Source: an uncultured Oscillibacter sp. (GTDB lineage: Bacteria; Bacillota; Clostridia; Oscillospirales; Oscillospiraceae). Taken from it: 8,906 nt of DNA. The notes below the pieces were generated by a model. That model ran no database searches, had not been told where the DNA came from, and saw only the letters and a program-made list of their open reading frames with translations. The position numbers and the translations under genes are program-made. Below, one piece after another: positions 1 through 6,897 of this stretch (position 1 is the first letter of the stretch; each line of letters opens with the position of its first letter). The DNA lies in NCBI GenBank assembly GCA_937884915.1, contig CALAAN010000153.1:1-8906 (forward strand). Reading direction: 5' to 3'.

Positions 1-13
1 TCTTGACAGGCTC

Positions 14-42
14 ATTATATAGTTGTACGGGACGAAAGTCAA
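14..42 (-). promoter_or_regulatory. Sigma-A promoter reading out of the left edge
   Basis: On the minus strand there is TTGACT (37-42), a 17-base spacer and a perfect TATAAT (14-19). This is a near-consensus housekeeping promoter. It lies just past the stop of the SpoIIM-like gene and points left, so it should drive a gene that begins outside the window. No terminator hairpin is visible between the SpoIIM-like stop and this promoter, so read-through from the gltX operon may add to its output. Confidence 0.75.
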
Positions 43-51
43 CCTTGCCGT

Positions 52-660
52 TTACAGCACAAGGTTCAAAAGAATGGGCGTGACGTACGTCTCGATGAGC
101 GCGGCTAAAAGCAGCAGCGGCACCGAGAACGACAAAAAGACGCGGATGCAGTCGAGTACGCGGCGGAAAAAGGGCGTATCGCTCTTTTGGAGGATCCGTT
201 CCGTCCCCGTGCGGCAGATGAGAAGGCCCAGCGCGCAGGATAAGATCAGCGCGGGCAGCTCGAAAATGCCGTGCGGCAAAACGCCGAGAACATACACCCC
301 GAGACCGATACCCTGCTGCTGATAGATGGCGGCGAATGCGCCGAGCATCAGTGCATTCGTGCCGAGCGCGAGCGCGCTGAGCGGCAGAAACGGGATGAGC
401 CCGTAAAGCATCGAGAGGAGGGACGCTGTGATGTTGTTGAAAAACAGCGTCGCCATCATCTGCGACTGGGGGACATCGTCGGTAAGTCCCAGCTGCTCGA
501 CCTGTGCGGCGAAGTTCTGGAGCGTCTGCTGCGCCGTGTCGGGGAAGAGCATTCCCGCGGCAAAGCCCAGAAGCACCAGCACGCCGAACGCGGCGGCGGT
601 GTTCCCAAATTCGCGCTTGAGAAGATCACGCGAGAGCGTGGGGCAGAGCTCGAAGATCAT
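52..660 (-). CDS. SpoIIM/DUF95-family integral membrane protein
   Basis: A 202-residue polytopic membrane protein of the stage II sporulation protein M (DUF95) family. Hydrophobic segments lie at about residues 21-39, 73-95, 99-113, 118-149 and 174-200. Family hallmarks are visible: the FFNNI segment near 73-77 followed by a Gly/Pro-containing helix, LPHGIFELPA at about 128-137, and a C-terminal helix ending in a LIETYVTP-like segment (188-195). SpoIIM itself works with SpoIID and SpoIIP in engulfment, but the family is much wider and most members have no known role, so true SpoIIM function is not shown. The start is the ATG at 658-660, which overlaps the gltX TGA as ATGA. The open frame continues further upstream inside gltX, but those residues are Arg-rich shadow. 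The overlap implies one transcript and translational coupling with gltX. Confidence 0.85.
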   Translation of the reverse strand: MIFELCPTLSRDLLKREFGNTAAAFGVLVLLGFAAGMLFPDTAQQTLQNFAAQVEQLGLTDDVPQSQMMATLFFNNITASLLSMLYGLIPFLPLSALALGTNALMLGAFAAIYQQQGIGLGVYVLGVLPHGIFELPALILSCALGLLICRTGTERILQKSDTPFFRRVLDCIRVFLSFSVPLLLLAALIETYVTPILLNLVL

Positions 661-2144
661 GCCAGCTTGGCGATACCGGCCTTGACGCGCTTGATCGTTT
701 CCTCGCGGCCGAGGATGTGGCAGATCTCGACAGCGCCGCCGGGCGTGACGAGCTTGCCCGCGACGGCGATACGCAGCGGCCACATGAGCGTCGCGTTCTT
801 CACGCCGAGCTCCTCGGCGAACGAGACGAGCATGTCGTGAATGGCGTCGTTCGTCCACTCGGGCAGTGCTTCGAGCTTGGGAAGCACCTTGTTGAGCATG
901 TCGAGCGAAACTTCGCTGTTAGTCTTGGACTTCTTGTTCGTATAGAATTCAACGCCGTACTCGGGGAGAGAATCGAAGAAGTCGACCTTTTCGGGGATGT
1001 CGGTGAGCTTTTCGCAGCGGGCCTGTAAGAGCGCCGCGATCTCGCTGACGGGGTAGGCCTCGTTCTTGACGGCCTGACGGATGTAAGGCTCAGCAACTTT
1101 ACAGAATTGCTCCGGCGGGAGGTTGCGCAGATAGTTGGCGTTGAAATACGTCAGCTTTTCGATGTCGAAGATAGCGGGGGACTTGGAGATGCCGCCGATA
1201 TCGAACGCCTTGACCAGCTCGTCGAGCGTGAAGAACTCCTGATTGCTGATCTCGCCGCGCGGCGACCAGCCGAGCAGCGCCACATAGTTGAGGATGGCGG
1301 GCGTCAGGTAGCCCTGCGCCTTGAGATCCTCGTAGCTCGGGTCGCCGTTGCGCTTACTCATCTTGTGCTGCGCGTCGCGCATGACGGGGGAGCAGTGCAC
1401 GTAGGTCGGCACCTCCCAGCCGAAGCCCTCGTAGAGGAGGTTGTACTTCGGGGCGGAGGAGAGGTATTCGCTGCCGCGCACGACATGGGTGATGCCCATG
1501 AGGTGGTCGTCGATGACGTTGGCGAAGTTGTAGGTCGGAAGACCGTCGCGCTTTAAGAGCACCTGATCGTCGAGCGTCTTGTTTTCGACCGTGATGTCGC
1601 CGAAGCTCGCGTCGTGGAACGTCGTGGTGCCCTCTTTCGGGATGCGCTGGCGGATGACGTAGGGCTCGCCTGCGGCGACGCGCGCCTTGGCCTCTTCAAG
1701 AGACAGGTCGCGGCAGGGATCGTCCGCGCGGTCGAATTCGCCGCTGTCCTCCTCGCTCTCGGCCTTTTCACAGAAGCAGTAGTAGGCGTGGCCGCGCTCG
1801 ACCAAAAGCTCGGCGTACTTGCCGTAGGTGTCGCGGCGCTCGCTCTGGATATACGGGGCGACGGGGCCGCCGACGTCGGGGCCTTCGTCGTGGGACAGGC
1901 CGCATTCCGCCATCGTGCGGTAGATGACGTCCGTTGCGCCCTCGACCAGACGGCCCTGGTCGGTATCCTCGATGCGGAGGATGAACGTGCCGCCTGCGTG
2001 GCGGGCGATCAGATAGGTGTAGAGCGCGGTGCGCAGGTTGCCCACGTGCATATAGCCCGTGGGGGAGGGAGCGAAGCGCGTGCGCACCTTGCCGTGCGGG
2101 ATCTTCGCTTCCATTTCCTCAAAATACTTCATGTCGATGGACAT
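657..2144 (-). CDS. gltX: Glutamyl-tRNA synthetase
   Basis: A 495-residue class I aminoacyl-tRNA synthetase that charges tRNA(Glu) with glutamate in the cytoplasm; in many Firmicutes the enzyme also mischarges tRNA(Gln) for later amidation. The N-terminal Rossmann domain carries FAPSPTG (24-30) and the HIGH-type signature HVGN (33-36). The second ATP-binding signature, KMSKR, is at 261-265. LRIEDTD (56-62) and the VIDDHLMGITHVVRG segment (210-224) are also typical. Cysteines 123, 125 and 144 resemble the zinc-site region of some GluRS proteins, but the fourth ligand is not obvious (CRD where E. coli has CRH). The remainder is the helical anticodon-binding part, and length matches the family. 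The start is supported by AGGAGG six bases upstream and a sigma-A promoter. The SpoIIM-like gene overlaps the 3' end. Confidence 0.97.
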   Translation of the reverse strand: MSIDMKYFEEMEAKIPHGKVRTRFAPSPTGYMHVGNLRTALYTYLIARHAGGTFILRIEDTDQGRLVEGATDVIYRTMAECGLSHDEGPDVGGPVAPYIQSERRDTYGKYAELLVERGHAYYCFCEKAESEEDSGEFDRADDPCRDLSLEEAKARVAAGEPYVIRQRIPKEGTTTFHDASFGDITVENKTLDDQVLLKRDGLPTYNFANVIDDHLMGITHVVRGSEYLSSAPKYNLLYEGFGWEVPTYVHCSPVMRDAQHKMSKRNGDPSYEDLKAQGYLTPAILNYVALLGWSPRGEISNQEFFTLDELVKAFDIGGISKSPAIFDIEKLTYFNANYLRNLPPEQFCKVAEPYIRQAVKNEAYPVSEIAALLQARCEKLTDIPEKVDFFDSLPEYGVEFYTNKKSKTNSEVSLDMLNKVLPKLEALPEWTNDAIHDMLVSFAEELGVKNATLMWPLRIAVAGKLVTPGGAVEICHILGREETIKRVKAGIAKLA

Positions 2145-2150
2145 AGATGA

Positions 2151-2156
2151 CCTCCT
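2151..2156 (-). promoter_or_regulatory. gltX ribosome binding site
   Basis: A perfect AGGAGG on the minus strand, six bases before the gltX ATG at 2142-2144. It fixes the start and rules out the next in-frame ATG (codon 5) as the main one. Confidence 0.85.
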
Positions 2157-2183
2157 GAAGTGAAATCAAAATAAAGATAGCTT

Positions 2184-2212
2184 ATTACACCATATTTTGA
2201 CCGAAAAGTCAA
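2184..2212 (-). promoter_or_regulatory. Sigma-A promoter of gltX
   Basis: On the minus strand, TTGACT (2207-2212) is separated by 17 bases from TGTAAT (2184-2189), which matches TATAAT in five of six positions. Transcription would start near 2177, giving a leader of only about 33 bases. There is therefore no room for a T-box or other large riboswitch ahead of gltX. Confidence 0.7.
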
Positions 2213-2247
2213 CGAACGCACGACGCTCTTTTTCACCGGAACATGCT

Positions 2248-2275
2248 TGTATTTTGAAAAGGGGTATGGTAACAT
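2248..2275 (+). promoter_or_regulatory. Candidate promoter of the trpS-tagO-wecB operon
   Basis: The best plus-strand candidate in the divergent gap is TTGTAT (2248-2253), a 16-base spacer and TAACAT (2270-2275). The -10 is preceded by TGG (2267-2269), giving an extended TGN -10 element that can make up for the imperfect hexamers. It would start transcription near 2282 and leave a leader of about 75 bases. A second A/T-rich hexamer, TAAAAT (2320-2325), has no matching -35 element. Confidence 0.4.
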
Positions 2276-2294
2276 AACAAATTGGGTCGATAGC

Positions 2295-2311
2295 TGCGCC
2301 AAAACGGCGCA
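2295..2311 (+). other. Small hairpin in the trpS leader
   Basis: TGCGCC (2295-2300) and GGCGCA (2306-2311) form a perfect 6-bp stem with an AAAAC loop. It lies in the untranslated leader between the candidate promoter and the trpS start. No T run follows, so it is not an intrinsic terminator. It could stabilise the mRNA or be chance GC-rich pairing. Confidence 0.35.
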
Positions 2312-2355
2312 ATTCGAGATAAAATGAGAAAAACAAACAGATCGGAGAAAAAACG

Positions 2356-3378
2356 ATGGAAAACATGGAAAACGCGGCGCGCAAGAAAGTGATGCTGTCC
2401 GGCATTCAGCCCAGCGGCGATCTGACCCTCGGGTCATACCTCGGCGCGATCAAGAACTGGGCCGAGCGCGACGAAGAATTTGACAACTACTACTTCATGG
2501 CCGACATGCACTCGATCACCGTGCGTCAGGACCCCGCGGCGCTGCGCCGCCGCACGCTTGAGCAGCTGGCGCAGTACATCGCCTGCGGCTTGGACCCCGA
2601 GAAGAACACGCTGTTCATCCAGTCCCATGTGCCGCAGCACGCCGAGCTCGGCTGGGTCCTGAACTGCTACACGATGTTCGGCGAGCTCTCGCGCATGACG
2701 CAGTTTAAGGACAAGTCCGCCAAAAACAGTGAGAACATCAACGGCGGCCTTTTCACCTATCCTGCGCTGATGGCGGCGGATATCCTGCTCTATCAGCCAG
2801 ACTATGTCCCCGTGGGCGAGGACCAGAAGCAGCACGTCGAGCTCTGCCGCAACATCGTCCAGCGCTTCAACGGCATCTATGGCGACGTCTTCAAGATGCC
2901 CGAGCCGTACATCCCGAAGGTCGGCGCGCGCGTGATGAGCCTGAGTGACCCGGGAGCCAAGATGTCGAAGTCCGACAAGGATCCCAACGGATCCATTTAT
3001 CTGATGGAAAAGCCCGAGGATATCCTGCGCAAGTTCAAGCGCGCCGTGACCGACAGCGACACGGAAAACTGCGTGCGCTACGATCCTGCCAACAAGCCGG
3101 GCGTTGCGAACCTGATGACTATTTACTCCGCCGTGACGGGCAAGAGCTTTGACGAGATCGAGCAGGAGTTTGCCGGCAAGGGCTACGGCGCGTTCAAGCC
3201 CGCTGTGGGCGAGGCCGTCGTCGAGACGCTGCGCCCCATCCGCGAGGAGGCCACGCGCATTTTGGGCGACAAGGCGTATCTTGAGTCCGTGTACCGCGCG
3301 GGCGCGCAGAAGGCGTCCTACGTGGCAGAAAAAACGCTGCGCAAGGTCTACAAGAAGGTCGGCTTTGTCGCGCGCTGA
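2356..3378 (+). CDS. trpS: Tryptophanyl-tRNA synthetase
   Basis: A 340-residue class I aminoacyl-tRNA synthetase that charges tRNA(Trp) with tryptophan. The HIGH-equivalent motif lies in PSGDLTLGSYLGA (19-31), the tryptophan-pocket region includes YYFMADMHS (45-53), and GEDQKQH (154-160) is the conserved adenylate-site segment. The second signature, KMSKS, is at 202-206 followed by DKDPNGSIYL. Length is normal for a bacterial TrpRS. The first ATG (2356) is chosen because GGAG at 2344-2347 sits eight bases upstream; the ATG three codons later is too far from it. It is the first gene of a rightward operon, with only 15 bases before tagO. There is no T-box leader, although trpS genes of many Firmicutes have one. 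Confidence 0.97.
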   Translation: MENMENAARKKVMLSGIQPSGDLTLGSYLGAIKNWAERDEEFDNYYFMADMHSITVRQDPAALRRRTLEQLAQYIACGLDPEKNTLFIQSHVPQHAELGWVLNCYTMFGELSRMTQFKDKSAKNSENINGGLFTYPALMAADILLYQPDYVPVGEDQKQHVELCRNIVQRFNGIYGDVFKMPEPYIPKVGARVMSLSDPGAKMSKSDKDPNGSIYLMEKPEDILRKFKRAVTDSDTENCVRYDPANKPGVANLMTIYSAVTGKSFDEIEQEFAGKGYGAFKPAVGEAVVETLRPIREEATRILGDKAYLESVYRAGAQKASYVAEKTLRKVYKKVGFVAR

Positions 3379-3393
3379 TAAAGGGTGGAAAAC

Positions 3394-4569
3394 ATGAACG
3401 GAATTCCGAAAGAGTTATTGCTGAGCGTCGGCGGCGCGCTGCTGTGCGCGTTTGCCGTCAGCTTCCTGATGTGCCCGCTCGTCAAGTCGTTCGCCTACAA
3501 GATCGGCGCGATCGACGTGCCGAAGGACAACCGCCGCATGCACAAAAAGCCCGTGCCGCGCCTCGGCGGCCTCGCGATCTTCCTCGGCTTTATCGTGAGC
3601 ATGCTGCTGTTCGTCAAGGTCGACCACCAGTTACAGGGCATTTTGCTGGGCGCGTCCATTATCGTTGTGCTCGGCGTGGTGGACGACATGTCCCCGCTGC
3701 GCGCGTATTTTAAGTTCTGCGTGCAGATCTTCGCGGCGCTCGTCGCCGTGTTCCACGGCGTCGTGATCCAGACGCTCTCGAATCCGAACGTCTTTGCCGA
3801 GAGCCCGTATTGGGACCTCGGCTGGCTGTCCATCCCCATCACGGTTTTGTGGATCGTCGGCATCACGAATGCCGTCAACCTCATCGACGGCCTGGACGGT
3901 CTTGCCTGCGGCGTTTCGACCATCAGCGCGATCTCGATGCTCGTCATCGCGCTGCTCGTGTCTGAGAGCGACGTGGCGCTCGTGATGGCCGCGCTTGTGG
4001 GCGCGTGCCTCGGCTTCATGCCGTACAACAAGAATCCGGCCAAGATGTTCATGGGCGATACGGGTTCGACGTTCCTCGGCTACATCCTTGCGACGATCTC
4101 GATCCAGGGTCTTTTCAAGTATTACGCCATCGTGTCGTTTGCGGTGCCGTTCCTGATCCTGGGACTGCCGATGTTCGACACGCTGTTCGCCATCATCCGC
4201 CGTTTGGCCCACGGGCAGAACCCGATGGCGCCTGACCGCGGACACATCCACCACCGCCTCATCGACATGGGCCTCAACCAGCAGGCCGTCGCGGCGCTGT
4301 ATGTCATCAGCAGTATCCTCGGCCTCTCCGCCGTGGTGCTGACGTCGAGCGGCGCGATCAAGGCGATGCTCTTTCTGATGGCGCTGGCGGTGGCGGCGTT
4401 CCTCGCTTCGCGCGTCATTTTCCGCCGCGATATCGACAAGGCGTTGCAGGCGGAAAAGGCTGCGGCAGAGGAGAAAAGCGCGGAGACCGCCGCTCCGGCG
4501 GAAAGCGCCCCCGCGGCACCCGAAGAACAGAAAGAAGAAACCGACGAAGAGAAAAAAGAGGAAGCATAA
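3394..4569 (+). CDS. tagO: Undecaprenyl-phosphate N-acetylglucosaminyl-1-phosphate transferase (TagO/WecA/MraY family)
   Basis: A 391-residue polytopic membrane enzyme that transfers a sugar-1-phosphate, most likely GlcNAc-1-P from UDP-GlcNAc, to undecaprenyl phosphate on the inner membrane face. This starts teichoic-acid linkage-unit or other glycopolymer synthesis. Family motifs are in order: the DD pair in VVDDMSP (D97, D98), NAVNLIDGLDGL (159-170, with D165 and D168), GDTGSTFLGY (221-230), and the cytoplasmic HIHHRL loop (284-289) typical of the WecA/TagO branch rather than MraY. About ten membrane segments can be drawn. The last ~45 residues are an unusual charged Glu/Lys/Ala tail. ATG 3394 is preferred because AGGGTGG lies just upstream; a GTG at 3385 is in frame but lacks its own site. 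The following wecB starts immediately after its stop (TAAATG). Confidence 0.9.
   Translation: MNGIPKELLLSVGGALLCAFAVSFLMCPLVKSFAYKIGAIDVPKDNRRMHKKPVPRLGGLAIFLGFIVSMLLFVKVDHQLQGILLGASIIVVLGVVDDMSPLRAYFKFCVQIFAALVAVFHGVVIQTLSNPNVFAESPYWDLGWLSIPITVLWIVGITNAVNLIDGLDGLACGVSTISAISMLVIALLVSESDVALVMAALVGACLGFMPYNKNPAKMFMGDTGSTFLGYILATISIQGLFKYYAIVSFAVPFLILGLPMFDTLFAIIRRLAHGQNPMAPDRGHIHHRLIDMGLNQQAVAALYVISSILGLSAVVLTSSGAIKAMLFLMALAVAAFLASRVIFRRDIDKALQAEKAAAEEKSAETAAPAESAPAAPEEQKEETDEEKKEEA
4558..4562 (+). promoter_or_regulatory. wecB ribosome binding site inside the tagO tail
   Basis: GAGGA, seven bases before the wecB ATG, lies within the last Glu codons of tagO. The purine-rich Glu/Lys tail thus doubles as translation signal for the next gene. 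The tagO stop and wecB start abut as TAAATG, so re-initiation or coupling is likely. Confidence 0.6.
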
Positions 4570-5715
4570 ATGGAAAAACTGCGCATTATGAGCGTGTTCG
4601 GCACGCGGCCCGAGGCCATCAAGATGGCCCCGCTCGTCAAGGAGCTGGCAAGCCGCGACGAGATCGAGAGCCTTTGCTGCGTGACGGCGCAGCACCGTGA
4701 AATGCTCGACAGTGTCATGGAGGTATTCGACCTCAAGGCCGACTGCGACCTTGACATCATGACCCCGCGGCAGACGCTTTCGACCATCACGAGCAAGTGC
4801 CTGCTGGGCATGGACGACGCCATCGAGAAGATGAAGCCCAATATGATCCTGGTCCACGGCGACACATCGACGACGTTCGCCGGTGCGCTCTCGGCCTTTT
4901 ACCACAAGGTGCCCGTCGGGCACGTGGAGGCGGGCCTTCGCACCTACGACAAATACTCCCCGTTCCCTGAGGAGATGAACCGTAAGCTCGTCACGGCCAT
5001 CGCCGACCTCTATTTCTGCCCGACGAAGAACAACCGTGAAAACTTACTCAAAGAGGGTGTGAAAGACGGCCTCTTCATCACGGGCAACACGGTCATCGAT
5101 GCACTGAGGACAACAGTGCGCAAGGATTATCACTTTACAACAGAACTTCTCAACGAGCTGGACTATTCGAGAAAAGTCGTGCTCGTGACCTGCCACCGCC
5201 GCGAGAATTACGGCCAGCCGATGGAGAACATCATGACCGCACTGCGCGACATCGCTCTCCAGAACGAGGACTGTGAGCTTGTCTATCCCGTGCACCTCAG
5301 CCCCGTCGTGCGCGAGAACGCGCAGAAGTTCCTCGCCGGTACGCCGCGCGTGCATTTGATCGACCCGCTGAGCGCGGACGAGATGCATAACCTCATGGCG
5401 CGCTGCTACATGGTGATGACCGACAGCGGCGGACTCCAGGAGGAGGCCCCCGCGCTCGGAAAGCCCGTCCTCGTCATGCGCAAAGAGACCGAGCGCCCCG
5501 AGGCTGTCGCCGCGGGCACGGTGAAGCTCTGCGGCGTGGAGTACGACGATGTGCTGCGCATGGGCAATGAGCTGCTGCGCAGCAAGGAGGCCTATGACGC
5601 GATGGCGCACGCCGTCAACCCCTATGGTGACGGCCACGCCTGCGCGCGTATCGCTGATGCGATTCTCTGGCACTTTGGCCGCCGGAGCGAGCGCCCCGCG
5701 GACTTTAACGCCTGA
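4570..5715 (+). CDS. wecB: Non-hydrolysing UDP-N-acetylglucosamine 2-epimerase
   Basis: A 381-residue cytoplasmic enzyme (WecB/MnaA family) that interconverts UDP-GlcNAc and UDP-ManNAc, the ManNAc donor for teichoic-acid linkage units and other surface glycans. Motifs in order: FGTRPEAIKMAPL (10-22), the HREML segment (42-46), HGDTSTTFAGA (96-106, D98), GHVEAGLRT (117-125, E120), PFPEEMNR (131-138, E134), TCHRRENYG (207-215, H209) and DSGGLQEEAPALGKPVL (285-301). D98, E120, E134 and H209 correspond to the acidic and histidine residues implicated in catalysis in E. coli WecB. Length matches the family. It directly follows tagO, so the two enzymes draw on the same UDP-GlcNAc pool and probably serve one glycopolymer pathway. 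The next glycosyltransferase (TagA/WecG type) is not in this window. Confidence 0.96.
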   Translation: MEKLRIMSVFGTRPEAIKMAPLVKELASRDEIESLCCVTAQHREMLDSVMEVFDLKADCDLDIMTPRQTLSTITSKCLLGMDDAIEKMKPNMILVHGDTSTTFAGALSAFYHKVPVGHVEAGLRTYDKYSPFPEEMNRKLVTAIADLYFCPTKNNRENLLKEGVKDGLFITGNTVIDALRTTVRKDYHFTTELLNELDYSRKVVLVTCHRRENYGQPMENIMTALRDIALQNEDCELVYPVHLSPVVRENAQKFLAGTPRVHLIDPLSADEMHNLMARCYMVMTDSGGLQEEAPALGKPVLVMRKETERPEAVAAGTVKLCGVEYDDVLRMGNELLRSKEAYDAMAHAVNPYGDGHACARIADAILWHFGRRSERPADFNA

Positions 5716-5743
5716 TCAAACGGAAAGAAGGGAGTGGAGCGAA

Positions 5744-6505
5744 ATGAGAAAGCGGAGGGTAACGCCCATCGGCGCTGCTTTCGTCGCGCTCGTTTTGCTG
5801 GTGCTCCTGTTTGTGGTGCGCGGTGCGCTGCACCGCCCCGCGCACGTCGTGCTGCCGCAGGAATCGAACAGCGGCGATGTAGACGACGCGTCGCTCGACG
5901 ACAGCGCCGTCGGCCGCATCGCCGTGCGGCCTGATACCGTGCAGTCCGCCATCGCGACGCTCGAGCGCCCCGCGCGCTATTCGCGCGCGATCACGATCGA
6001 GCGCTATTATTCCGGCGGCAGCGGCGTTGACCGCAGCAGCGTCAGCGTCGACGGCGAGTGGATGCGTGTCGACACCGAACAGGCAAGCGGCGCGCAGAGC
6101 CATACGATCTCCAACGGCGAAACGACCTGGGTCTGGTACGGCGGCAGCGAGCTCTATTACGAGAGCGCCGCGGCCTTTACTGCCGACGAGGAGCAGGGCA
6201 TCCCGACGTATGAGAACATCCTGCATCTCGACAAAAAGCGCATCGCGACGGCGGATTACCGCCTGCTCGACACGGTGGACTGCATCTTTGTGGAGACTGC
6301 CGCCGATGACGGCGGCTACATCGAGCGCTACTGGGTCAGCGTGAGCGACGGACTGCTCTGTGCGGCGGAAAAATTGCAGGGAGAGGATGTCGTCTACCGT
6401 ATGGCGGGCATGAGCGTCGACAGCGGGAACGTGGCGGAGGATGCCTTCACGCTGCCGGACGGTACGGTGCTCCACGAGAGCGCGCTTGATCCGGCAAACC
6501 GGTAA
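5744..6505 (+). CDS. Uncharacterised single-pass membrane protein, possibly LolA/RseB-like extracellular domain
   Basis: A 253-residue protein with a basic N-terminus (MRKRR), one hydrophobic segment at about 10-26 and a soluble remainder that should face outside the membrane. An acidic Ser/Asp linker (41-55) is followed by about 190 residues rich in short beta-type strands with Tyr, Trp and Thr. Segments such as IERYYSGG, GEWMRVDTE, GETTWVWYGG, IERYWVSVSDGLL and VYRMAGMSVD resemble the strand pattern of the LolA/RseB/lipoprotein-sorting superfamily; this is inference from pattern, not a clear motif. No lipobox is seen, so it is anchored rather than a lipoprotein. ATG 5744 is chosen because GGGAG and GGAG precede it closely; the longer open frame inside wecB is shadow. 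It lies 28 bases after wecB and before the operon terminator, so a link to envelope glycopolymer assembly is plausible but unproven. Confidence 0.8.
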   Translation: MRKRRVTPIGAAFVALVLLVLLFVVRGALHRPAHVVLPQESNSGDVDDASLDDSAVGRIAVRPDTVQSAIATLERPARYSRAITIERYYSGGSGVDRSSVSVDGEWMRVDTEQASGAQSHTISNGETTWVWYGGSELYYESAAAFTADEEQGIPTYENILHLDKKRIATADYRLLDTVDCIFVETAADDGGYIERYWVSVSDGLLCAAEKLQGEDVVYRMAGMSVDSGNVAEDAFTLPDGTVLHESALDPANR

Positions 6506-6514
6506 AAGAAACTG

Positions 6515-6554
6515 AAAAAGGCCGTCCGAAGAGCGTTCTTCGGACGGCCTTTTT
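6515..6554. terminator. Bidirectional intrinsic terminator
   Basis: A perfect 18-bp inverted repeat (6515-6532 with 6537-6554) around a GCGT loop. The core is GGCCGTCCGAAGA, flanked by AAAAA on the left and TTTTT on the right. Both strands therefore present a GC-rich stem followed by a T run. It lies 9 bases after the end of the trpS operon and 10 bases beyond the end of the convergent small-gene cluster, so it should stop transcription from both sides. Confidence 0.93.
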
Positions 6555-6564
6555 GCTGAATATG

Positions 6565-6897
6565 TCATAAAATGAGCAGCAGCCCCAGCGCGACAAGCAG
6601 CTCGTCATCCGCCTTTTCTTCGAAGAGAAAAAAGAGAATGAGCAGCAGCAAAATGTCCGCCGTGTCCACGCCCTTGAGCGGTAATTTGTCGAGAATGCGC
6701 GAGAAAAACTGCGACGCCTCCTGACCGATCGGCGGCGGGGGAGCGTCCCCCTGCGGCGGCCTTGGCGGCGGCGCTCCACCGCCGGAGGGCGGAGGGGGAG
6801 GCGGCCTGTTGTCACGCGGCGGCTCGCCGCGCGGCGCGTCCTGCATCGGCATGCGGGTGTAGATGCCGTCGTCGTTGCGAAGATAGCGGTTATACAT
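6565..6897 (-). CDS. Small hypothetical protein with Pro-rich linker and hydrophobic C-terminus
   Basis: A 110-residue protein I do not recognise. Residues 1-30 are polar and Tyr/Arg-rich, 31-57 form a Pro/Gly linker (runs of P, SGGGAPPP at 38-45, PPQGD at 47-51), 60-78 is amphipathic (FFSRILDKLPLKGVD), and 79-93 and 99-110 are strongly Leu-rich with a KADDE break. The tail could be a membrane hairpin or a packed helical pair. It ends immediately after the second hydrophobic stretch. The start ATG (6895-6897) overlaps the stop of the upstream gene by 8 bases in another frame, and a G-rich stretch (AAGGGGGG) precedes it, so coupled translation is likely. It is the last gene of a leftward three-gene cluster and runs into the bidirectional terminator. 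Confidence 0.75.
   Translation of the reverse strand: MYNRYLRNDDGIYTRMPMQDAPRGEPPRDNRPPPPPPSGGGAPPPRPPQGDAPPPPIGQEASQFFSRILDKLPLKGVDTADILLLLILFFLFEEKADDELLVALGLLLIL

Noticed and set aside
3..8. Plus-strand TTGACA at the left edge
   Set aside because: No -10 hexamer at 16-18 bases downstream; the minus-strand promoter in the same region is far better.
2276..2355. T-box riboswitch in the trpS leader
   Set aside because: The leader is too short and lacks the T-box sequence and the terminator/anti-terminator pair.
3385..3393. GTG as start of tagO
   Set aside because: In frame, but it lies within the AGGGTGG that serves the ATG at 3394 and has no ribosome binding site of its own.
3631..4923. 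A 430-codon minus-strand open frame opposite tagO and wecB
   Set aside because: It is Arg/His/Asp-rich shadow of GC-biased codons; both plus-strand genes carry clear family motifs.
5549..5743. An upstream extension of the fourth operon gene into wecB
   Set aside because: Those codons overlap conserved wecB sequence and read as shadow; the ATG at 5744 has a ribosome binding site and starts a plausible membrane anchor.
5705..6568. A 287-codon minus-strand open frame opposite the fourth operon gene
   Set aside because: Low-complexity Ala/Arg/Asp translation, it crosses the terminator, and it has no recognisable domain; it is antisense shadow.
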